From the NCBI GenBank assembly GCA_023133395.1, contig JAGLWO010000490.1:1-5200 (forward strand): a stretch of DNA of 5,200 nt. The letters are read 5' to 3'. Shown in pieces: positions 1 through 5,200 of this stretch. The DNA comes from Candidatus Cloacimonadota bacterium (GTDB lineage: Bacteria > Cloacimonadota > Cloacimonadia > Cloacimonadales > TCS61). The notes beneath the pieces are model-generated. The model did no database searches. It saw nothing but the letters and a program-made list of their open reading frames with translations, and was not told where the DNA came from. The translations under genes were made by a program, and so were the position numbers. Positions within the stretch are counted from its first letter, which is position 1. Each line of letters opens with the position of its first letter.

Positions 1-519
1 ACAGCAACATATTCGGATATAGAAGATGGGTGGACAGGAACAGGTAATATTAACAGTGATCCGATGTTTGTGAACCCTGGTAGTGGAGATTACCACCTGC
101 AGTCGACTTCACCGTGTATAGATGCTGGAGATCCAGCATCACCATTAGACCCGGATAGTACAGTTGCAGATATGGGCGCTTATTATTTCCACCAGATAAC
201 AGCTCTTGATCCACCACAAAATGTAACGATAGAAATCATCGGTACAAATGTTTATCTCAGTTGGGATGCAGTTACAGGTGCGAATTCATATAAGGTTTAT
301 TCGTCTGATGATTCATACACCGGTTTTGTAGAAGATACTTCCGGTTCATTTGCTGGAGAAACCTGGAGTGCTCCCATTGGAGACGTAAAGAAATTCTATC
401 ATGTAATAGCAAGCACAGAAACAATCAGGGCTAATGATCCTGATTCACAAGATGCTTATCAGACGGATAGAAAATCAAGATTTGATTCGAATAAATTCAT
501 AAATAGAAAGAGAAAATGA
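1..519 (+). CDS. 3' part of a secreted beta-helix / FN3 surface protein, truncated before its sorting domain
   Basis: The frame is open from base 1, so the gene starts upstream of the window; the ATG at 64 is internal. The visible 172 codons begin with the typical end of a right-handed parallel beta-helix region of the choice-of-anchor Q type: SDIEDGWTGTGNINSDPMFV, then GDYHL, SPCIDAGDP and ADMGAYYF (about bases 13-189). A fibronectin type III-like domain follows (about 208-420), with PPQNVTI, VYLSWDAV, SYKVYSSDD and FYHVIAS. These domains act outside the cell in adhesion or glycan binding; no catalytic residues are visible in this fragment. The protein ends abruptly in a basic run, NRKRK, without a sorting domain. 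The rest of that domain continues in another frame just downstream, so the product has probably lost its export or anchoring signal. The beta-helix and FN3 calls are firm; the function is unknown. It lies 278 bases upstream of the next gene, same strand. Confidence 0.8.
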   Translation, partial: TATYSDIEDGWTGTGNINSDPMFVNPGSGDYHLQSTSPCIDAGDPASPLDPDSTVADMGAYYFHQITALDPPQNVTIEIIGTNVYLSWDAVTGANSYKVYSSDDSYTGFVEDTSGSFAGETWSAPIGDVKKFYHVIASTETIRANDPDSQDAYQTDRKSRFDSNKFINRKRK

Positions 520-697
520 AATAGGATATTTCACAATCTTCCACATAAAAGAACAGTTAATAGAATCTCACCCATTCGAATCGGAACGACATAATTTCCG
601 GTGGAATGCATCAAGGCAGAGTTCAAGTATTTATTTCTACAAATTAATAGTGGACGATAAAACTATCGCCACGAAGAAGTGTCTATTGTTGAAGTAG
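503..697 (+). pseudogene. Out-of-frame, decayed C-terminal sorting domain of the preceding gene
   Basis: This frame is open from just after a TAA at 500-502 to the TAG at 695-697 and has no start codon or ribosome binding site. Its translation includes NEIGYFTIFHIKEQLIE, then HNFRWNA, SSSIYFYKL and a final TIATKKCLLLK. This matches, in order, the intact sorting domain of the next gene: ISIYNIKGQKVKTL, ISWNG, SSGIYFYQL, KATKKCLLLK. It is therefore the C-terminus of the beta-helix/FN3 gene, displaced by a frameshift near 500-518 (one base gained or two lost relative to frame 1). In frame 1, the residues KSRFDSNKFIN at 472-504 align without gaps with PNPFNPSTTIS, keeping only F and I, so the start of the domain has decayed too. 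Two glycines invariant in such tails are replaced (KGQ to KEQ, SSG to SSS). An assembly error could explain the shift but not the substitutions. Confidence 0.78.
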
Positions 698-703
698 AGG
701 TGA

Positions 704-754
704 CTCAAACAGCAGGGGTGAAGTGGAGACCTGCTTTAATGCATTTTGTTTGAG
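704..754. other. Interrupted inverted repeat between the two genes
   Basis: CTCAAACAGCAGG (704-716) can pair with CCTGCT (730-735) and then GTTTGAG (748-754), giving a 13-bp stem with a 13-base loop and a 12-base bulge on the right arm. It starts 7 bases after the stop of the decayed sorting tail. No run of T follows, so it is not a classical intrinsic terminator. The right arm overlaps the proposed -35 box of the next gene. It may be a transcript-end or leader structure, or chance. Confidence 0.3.
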
Positions 755-779
755 GAAATGAACACATTCAATATATAAT
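750..779 (+). promoter_or_regulatory. Candidate sigma-70-type promoter of the giant propeller gene
   Basis: TTGAGG (750-755) and a perfect TATAAT (774-779) are separated by 18 bases. Transcription would start near 786, leaving a leader of only about 12 bases that begins at the Shine-Dalgarno sequence. The -10 match is exact, but AT-rich DNA yields TATAAT easily and the short leader is a caution. Confidence 0.4.
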
Positions 780-786
780 GGTTTTT

Positions 787-800
787 AGGAGGTCTTTTTG
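787..800 (+). promoter_or_regulatory. Strong Shine-Dalgarno fixing a TTG start
   Basis: AGGAGGT at 787-793 is followed after 4 bases by TTG at 798-800. No ATG or GTG lies nearby in frame. The first in-frame ATG (864) would remove the signal peptide and has no comparable ribosome binding site. Starting at TTG gives a lysine/arginine-started hydrophobic signal sequence directly, so the TTG start is well supported. Confidence 0.8.
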
Positions 801-3800
801 AAAAGAATAATAATTCTATTTTTCCTGATAATTCTTATCTATAATTTATCTGCGTCTTCATCTATGTTACGAGATGAACCCGGAACTCTCGATTGGTCTT
901 TTGAAACAAATTCAATTATCTTTAAAAGTTCTCCGATGATAGATTCTTTTGGAAATATTTATTTTGGGAATTTGGGTGATTCATTATACTCCTTAAGTCC
1001 GACCGGAGAACTGAATTGGGCTTTTCCGACAGGATCTATTATTACGGCCTCTCCGGCAATTTTACCTGACGGAAGGATATGCTTTGGAAGTCGCGATCAT
1101 AATTTTTATATGCTGAATAATGATGGCTCAATCTCCTGGAGTTTTGATGCCGGATCGAGCATACCACGTTCCGGTGCAGTTCGGTATGATGGTATTATAT
1201 ACTTCAGTACTGATTCTGATATTCTTTATGCTTTGAATTTCGGAGGAGGTGTTCTCTGGAGCAGAAATTTACCGGAAGAAATCAGATCATCACCTGTTCT
1301 CGGTCCGGATGGTACAATTTATCTTATGACTTTAACAAAATTATATGCCTTAGATGAAAATGGAGTAACTAAGTGGTATAAAACCGGTGCTTCATATTCT
1401 GACCCGGTCGTCGATGGAAACAGGATTTATTATTTCAATAATAGCTATTTGAAAGCTGTAGATTTCAATGGAAATTCAGTTTTGAGTATTGGTATAGGAA
1501 ATATCAATAATACTCATTCGACCCCTGCTATTGGGAAAAAAGGAAATATCTATTTTGGAACATCTTTGGGACAATTAATGGCATATAATCGAAACGGATT
1601 ATTATTGTGGTATACTGCATATGAACCCGGAAGTCATATTAAAACAGGTCCACTCATCGATGATGCAGGCAATATTTATTATGGTTGCAATAATGATAAT
1701 TTCTATTCTATTGCATCTGATGGTTCGCAAAACTGGGTATTTCAGACTAATGGATCAATAACTTCATCTCCGGCAATCACCTCAGAAGGAAATCTGGTCT
1801 TTGGTTCCTATGATGGAAATCTCTATTGCCTGAATGGTTATGAAAGCGAATTGAGTAAATACGCATCTCCTATGTATGGAGTAAATTGTTCCCGAACTTT
1901 CAGTCATTATTCCAATATTTATCCTTCACGAAACCGTATTTTATTTGATTATACAATTGTTAATACAACCGAAGAAGACACTTTGATTGTTTATAATAAT
2001 ACGGATGAGACAGTTCAAATTTTCTTTGAATGCAATTCCAATATTTTCCAGGTAAGTTTATTAAATCCATCCAACCAGATAGCTCCCAATGATTCTCTGG
2101 CTCTTTTGATCTCATTTCAACCGATGGCAGAAGAAGTAACCGAAGCCAACCTGATAATTTATACAAATGATGAAAACGCTCCTAAACGAAATATCTATTT
2201 ATATGGAAATGGAGTTCATCTCGATATGGGTGAAATGATCTGGAATCTGCCTTTTAATGATGATAAGATGAGCTCTCCTGCAATGGATGATAACGGAGTG
2301 ATCTATTTTGTCTGTGGAGGAAATGTCTATGCTGTCTCCGAAAATCAGCAAATTCTCTGGAATTATTATATCGGGGGAATTGCAGGTTCTTATGTTGCCA
2401 TACCTATTATTACTCCGGATAATAAAATATTGATTGTTAAAAGATCAAATAACACGTTACATTGCATAAATAATAGTGGCAATCTGGAATGGATCTATGA
2501 ATCAGATTCGGATTTTTACCATTCTCCTGCTGTTGATTTGGATGGAAATATTTTCATAACAAACAGGAAAAACCTGATTTCCCTTTCTTCAGATGCAACT
2601 GAACGATGGATTTACCATTTTGGAAATATCCAGGCAGCTTCTTCTCCTTCGATCAGTGCTGATGGTACGATATATTATAGTAATTCAAATTCGCAACTGA
2701 TTGCAGTTACAAAAAACGGATTGCATAAATTTACTTTTCAGGGAGAAGAATATTTTAAACAACCTGTAATCGATGATGATGGAACAATTTATATAACATC
2801 TCTAAGCATGACTATTTCAAAGTTTTATGCTATTCATCCTGATGGCAGCCTGATAAATCAACGTAATCTCTATGGATGGGCTAAATCTCCAGCAATAATT
2901 GGTAATGATTATATCTATTATGCCTTGCAGGTTTCCGGAGGTACCAGGATCTATTCTTTGGATAAAGAAACTTTTTCAATAAATTGGACTTCTCAACTCA
3001 TTTCAGGATATTATTCTTACTCTCCTACATTAGCTTCCGACGGTTCGATTTTTATAACAGGCGATGCCAGTTCATATAATTCATATTTATCTGCAATAGA
3101 TTCCCTTGGTCACATTAAATGGGAATTTAATCCTTATGAACTTGAATTTACTTGCAGAGCAGACAAAACTCCGCTGATTCATTCAAATGGAAATATAATT
3201 ATGGCTTCATATAACAATGCTCGTCTTTTTGCCATTCTGGAAAATGTTGTTTTAGCGGACAGTCCTTGGCCCACTTTGGGACAAAATGCAACTCATTCCA
3301 GTATGGCAAAGAATTCCATTATTTCAGGTCCAGATATTTTGGTTGATAAAGATAATCTCGACTTTGGAATAGTTGAACCCGGTTCTTCTGAAAGCCTGGA
3401 TTTCACTATTTTCAATGATGGAGATTCTTTACTTGTTTTCACATATGAACTCACAGGTGAAGGATTTTCTATTCCAAATATGACCAGATATACATTATCC
3501 CCGGGAGATAGCATTGCAGTAGAAATAGTTTTTGCTCCCCTGGAAGATGAAGACCCAATACATCATGGTTCTTTGATAATAAATTCAAATGATTATGATC
3601 AGCCTCTAATTACAATTTCTCTTTTTGGAAGAAGCAATTTGGAAGGTACAATAAAATGGAAGATCCGGTTAATGACGGAACTTCAATGCACTCCTGCTAT
3701 CGATGATCTAGGAAATATTTACATTTTTGATAGTGATCTTTATTGCATTGCTCCTGATGGTGAAATCAAATGGGTGCGTGATTATTTTAGAGATAGATAT

Positions 3801-5060
3801 TATTATTGCCGCAATGTCACCATTTCCGATGATAATGAGATCATTTATGTTCCCCCGATGAGAGCAGTCGATTCGACCGGAGTTTTACTTTTTAATACAC
3901 CTGTCTATGGTGGTTTTGCAACTCCGATTGCTTTAGATGCCGATCATCAATTATATTTTGGTAAAAAGGGTGGCGGAGTTGCTGGTTTATATGCCTTTAA
4001 CAGTGATGGCGAAGCTCTTTGGAACTATCATACCTATAATGTTTATGCTTCCCCGATTATCGATCCTGAAGGTAATATTTTCTTTATTGGTTCACATTAT
4101 AGTGACTTTGGAGGAGTTTATTCTTTTGATTCTGATGGAAATATGAATTGGTCTGAATCCGGTAGTTTTTATAGATACAGTCTCGCCTTGGGATTTGATA
4201 ATAAACTGTTTGCTCTTGATTATGTTTGTCCCGGAACCAGAGATGTTCGGGCTGTTCTGAAATGTTTTGATACGGAAGGAAATTTTTACTGGGAATTTAT
4301 GGTTCCTCATTCCGGTTATGGTTTTCCTGCAACTTCACCGGTTATCGATGAGCAGGGAAATATCTACTTTGCTAATACTATTGGAGAATTATATTCGATC
4401 GATCCCGAAGGAAATATGAATTGGTATTATGAAGTTCATGAAGATATTCAATCTACTCCTGCAATTGCCGCAAATGGAGTTATTTATCTCGGTTGCAATA
4501 ACGGAGCTTTATATGCCATTAACTCTGATGGAACTTTACGTTGGTCATACCAAACCGAAAGTGAGATCAATGATCATATTGTGGTTACAGATGACGGGAT
4601 GATCTACTTTACCAATGAAACCGGATATTTATATGCGATTCACGGTTTGAACGGCGGTTTGGCTGATTCTCCCTGGCCTATGATCCATCAAAATCCCAAA
4701 CATAACTGCCGGCTCGATGAATATTATGTAAGCTGCGATGAGGATAATATTGTTCCAAAAAATTATTGTCTAATAAATTATCCCAATCCCTTTAATCCGA
4801 GCACAACTATTTCTTTCTTCACCGCAGAGGACGCTGAGAACGCAAAGATAAGTATTTATAATATTAAGGGTCAAAAAGTGAAAACTTTGAATTTGGAGTC
4901 GGCGAGTCACTCGCCGTTTTTTGCCGACGGAGTCGGCTACTCCATATCTTGGAACGGAAATGACGAAAATAACCAACCAGTTAGTTCAGGAATTTATTTT
5001 TATCAGTTGAAAATATCGGAAAAAGTGAAGGCTACAAAAAAATGTTTGCTGTTGAAGTAA
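798..5060 (+). CDS. Giant secreted protein with three PQQ-like beta-propellers, two Ig-like linkers and a type IX-like sorting tail
   Basis: The 1420-residue product starts with a signal peptide: KR, then a hydrophobic stretch (about residues 4-18) with a likely cut near LSA-SS, and no lipobox cysteine. Three PQQ/BamB-like propellers follow at about residues 31-347, 479-816 and 950-1283. Each has about eight repeats of roughly 40 residues of the form xxWxF...SSPAI..DGxIYFG...LYALxxDG. Propellers two and three close with ADSPWP plus a QN-H segment; the first has a weaker version (ASPMYGVN). Ig-like domains of the ASH / choice-of-anchor D type lie between the propellers at about 378-473 (LIVYNNTDE...FQPM...IYTNDENAP) and 843-944 (LDFGIVEPGSS...FAPLEDED...INSNDYDQP). 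A sorting domain covers 1328-1420. No enzyme motif is visible, and the blades lack an obvious conserved cofactor site. A surface binding or scaffold role is inferred. The gene appears to be complete and monocistronic. Confidence 0.88.
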   Translation: MKRIIILFFLIILIYNLSASSSMLRDEPGTLDWSFETNSIIFKSSPMIDSFGNIYFGNLGDSLYSLSPTGELNWAFPTGSIITASPAILPDGRICFGSRDHNFYMLNNDGSISWSFDAGSSIPRSGAVRYDGIIYFSTDSDILYALNFGGGVLWSRNLPEEIRSSPVLGPDGTIYLMTLTKLYALDENGVTKWYKTGASYSDPVVDGNRIYYFNNSYLKAVDFNGNSVLSIGIGNINNTHSTPAIGKKGNIYFGTSLGQLMAYNRNGLLLWYTAYEPGSHIKTGPLIDDAGNIYYGCNNDNFYSIASDGSQNWVFQTNGSITSSPAITSEGNLVFGSYDGNLYCLNGYESELSKYASPMYGVNCSRTFSHYSNIYPSRNRILFDYTIVNTTEEDTLIVYNNTDETVQIFFECNSNIFQVSLLNPSNQIAPNDSLALLISFQPMAEEVTEANLIIYTNDENAPKRNIYLYGNGVHLDMGEMIWNLPFNDDKMSSPAMDDNGVIYFVCGGNVYAVSENQQILWNYYIGGIAGSYVAIPIITPDNKILIVKRSNNTLHCINNSGNLEWIYESDSDFYHSPAVDLDGNIFITNRKNLISLSSDATERWIYHFGNIQAASSPSISADGTIYYSNSNSQLIAVTKNGLHKFTFQGEEYFKQPVIDDDGTIYITSLSMTISKFYAIHPDGSLINQRNLYGWAKSPAIIGNDYIYYALQVSGGTRIYSLDKETFSINWTSQLISGYYSYSPTLASDGSIFITGDASSYNSYLSAIDSLGHIKWEFNPYELEFTCRADKTPLIHSNGNIIMASYNNARLFAILENVVLADSPWPTLGQNATHSSMAKNSIISGPDILVDKDNLDFGIVEPGSSESLDFTIFNDGDSLLVFTYELTGEGFSIPNMTRYTLSPGDSIAVEIVFAPLEDEDPIHHGSLIINSNDYDQPLITISLFGRSNLEGTIKWKIRLMTELQCTPAIDDLGNIYIFDSDLYCIAPDGEIKWVRDYFRDRYYYCRNVTISDDNEIIYVPPMRAVDSTGVLLFNTPVYGGFATPIALDADHQLYFGKKGGGVAGLYAFNSDGEALWNYHTYNVYASPIIDPEGNIFFIGSHYSDFGGVYSFDSDGNMNWSESGSFYRYSLALGFDNKLFALDYVCPGTRDVRAVLKCFDTEGNFYWEFMVPHSGYGFPATSPVIDEQGNIYFANTIGELYSIDPEGNMNWYYEVHEDIQSTPAIAANGVIYLGCNNGALYAINSDGTLRWSYQTESEINDHIVVTDDGMIYFTNETGYLYAIHGLNGGLADSPWPMIHQNPKHNCRLDEYYVSCDEDNIVPKNYCLINYPNPFNPSTTISFFTAEDAENAKISIYNIKGQKVKTLNLESASHSPFFADGVGYSISWNGNDENNQPVSSGIYFYQLKISEKVKATKKCLLLK
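4821..4847. repeat. 9-nt-periodic CGCAGAG-type repeat inside the sorting domain
   Basis: Three 9-base units follow one another: CGCAGAGGA (4823-4831), CGCTGAGAA (4832-4840) and CGCAAAG (4841-4847, cut short). They are read in frame as TAEDAENAK (residues 1342-1350). From memory, this resembles the CGCAGAGGA/CGCAGAGAA intergenic repeats scattered through many bacterial genomes, whose other strand gives ORFs rich in LCVLCVLCG. The reverse strand here indeed reads LCVLSVLCGEE. Periodicity is seen directly; family identity is inferred. Confidence 0.5.
4895..4943. repeat. GC-rich nested palindrome block inserted in frame
   Basis: GGAGTCGGC occurs twice in direct orientation (4895-4903 and 4929-4937). 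Between and around the copies are perfect hairpins: GGCGAG-TCA-CTCGCC (4901-4915), GCCGAC-GGA-GTCGGC (4923-4937) and GGAGT-CGGCT-ACTCC (4929-4943), plus a wider pairing of GTCGGC (4898-4903) with GCCGAC (4923-4928). The block is far richer in GC than the surrounding gene and encodes residues 1367-1382 (ESASHSPFFADGVGYS). It looks like a palindromic repeat element accepted within the coding frame. Confidence 0.6.
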
Positions 5061-5074
5061 CCTTCGGAAGGGTT
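5059..5074 (+). other. Small stem-loop overlapping the stop codon
   Basis: AACCTT (5059-5064), loop CGG, then AAGG (5068-5071), a bulged G and TT (5073-5074) form a six-pair stem starting in the TAA stop. It could mark the transcript end, but no T tract follows. The rest of 5075-5169 shows no gene, promoter or repeat that I can support. Confidence 0.25.
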
Positions 5075-5169
5075 GTTGGGCTTCTTGCTTATCTTGACCT
5101 TTGAAATGGTTAAATAGACATTTGCCTTATCCCTTTAAAGCTCTGGACGAAGACCGAGGGTGAGTATAG

Positions 5170-5189
5170 ATTCCCGCTTTCGCGGGAAT
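5170..5189. repeat. Perfect 20-bp ATTCCC-N8-GGGAAT palindrome
   Basis: ATTCCCGC (5170-5177), loop TTTC, GCGGGAAT (5182-5189) is a perfect 8-bp stem with a 4-base loop. The layout ATTCCC-N8-GGGAAT is the same as the dRS3 repeat described in Neisseria, and similar intergenic palindromes followed by GACAGA are widespread in other genomes. It is probably one copy of a dispersed repeat cut by, or close to, the window edge. Lack of a T tract argues against a simple terminator on the plus strand. Confidence 0.6.
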
Positions 5190-5200
5190 GACAGAATGAA

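Larger units (their letters stand above)
4779..5057 (+). other. C-terminal sorting domain (Por secretion / type IX-like) of the giant protein
   Basis: Residues 1328-1420 contain YPNPFNPSTTISF, then ISIYNIKGQKVKTL, SISWNGNDENNQPVSSGIY with FYQLK, and the terminal KATKKCLLLK. In the Bacteroidota and related phyla, domains of this kind direct proteins across the outer membrane by the type IX system and are usually cleaved off. Whether that machinery exists in this organism cannot be seen here. Two stretches of the domain are encoded by repeat-like DNA (residues 1342-1350 and 1367-1382). The loop between KVKTL and ISWNG is about ten residues longer than in the decayed tail upstream. Confidence 0.8.

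Noticed and set aside
888..1840. Quinoprotein dehydrogenase activity suggested by PQQ-like repeats
   Set aside because: The repeats resemble the PQQ fold, but no catalytic or calcium/PQQ-binding signature of an alcohol or glucose dehydrogenase is visible, and the protein carries a surface sorting tail.
1960..2166. Antisense open frame opposite the first Ig-like domain
   Set aside because: Low-complexity composition, no start context, and it lies entirely opposite a coherent coding domain. The same applies to the antisense frames at 3293-3514 and 4092-4310.
3937..4146. Plus-strand frame of 69 codons inside the giant gene
   Set aside because: It is a shifted reading of the third propeller, whose repeats continue unbroken in the main frame.
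4770..4976. Reverse-strand open frame with LCVLSVLCGEE
   Set aside because: It is antisense to the well-supported sorting domain, and its cysteine-rich segment is simply the reverse reading of the CGCAGAG repeat. No ribosome binding site supports it.
5094..5120. TTGACC followed by TAAATA or TAGACA as a promoter for a gene beyond the window
   Set aside because: Spacing is 11 or 15 bases and the -10 matches are poor; no downstream gene start is visible.
1..5200. CRISPR array, tRNA, rRNA, transposase, toxin-antitoxin or defence genes
   Set aside because: No regularly spaced direct repeats with unique spacers, no cloverleaf-like sequence and no matching protein motifs were found on either strand.

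Overview
The window is AT-rich bacterial sequence. It holds the 3' end of one surface-protein gene, now decayed at its C-terminus, followed by one complete giant gene on the same strand. Both encode extracytoplasmic beta-rich proteins that end, or once ended, in a Por-secretion-type (type IX-like) C-terminal sorting domain. The tail style points to Candidatus Cloacimonadota (WWE1) or a nearby FCB-group lineage: PNPFNP, then IYNIKGQKVKTL, then SSGIYFYQLK, and a final KATKKCLLLK. This assignment rests on recalled sequence style only; no taxonomic marker gene is present.

Layout. Positions 1-519 are open in frame from the first base. They encode the end of a parallel beta-helix (choice-of-anchor Q-like) region and a fibronectin type III-like domain. 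The frame then stops early. Positions 503-697 carry the rest of that gene's sorting domain in a different frame and with damaged key residues, ending in a well-preserved ATKKCLLLK tail. Positions 698-797 are a short intergenic stretch with an interrupted inverted repeat, a plausible -35/-10 pair and a strong Shine-Dalgarno sequence. Positions 798-5060 encode a 1420-residue secreted protein. It has a signal peptide, three PQQ/BamB-like beta-propellers of about eight blades each, two Ig-like (ASH / choice-of-anchor D-type) linkers between them, and a sorting domain. Positions 5061-5200 hold no gene, only a small stem-loop after the stop and a perfect ATTCCC-N8-GGGAAT palindrome at the edge.

The most unusual content is where repeat-like DNA meets the sorting tails. 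Inside the coding sequence of the intact tail lie a 9-nt-periodic CGCAGAGGA-type repeat and a 49-nt GC-rich block of nested palindromes, both read through in frame. The neighbouring tail is decayed by frameshift and by loss of conserved glycines. I see no defence system, CRISPR array, transposase, tRNA or rRNA. No enzyme active site is visible in either protein, so the locus is best read as cell-surface or secreted structural/binding proteins of unknown ligand.
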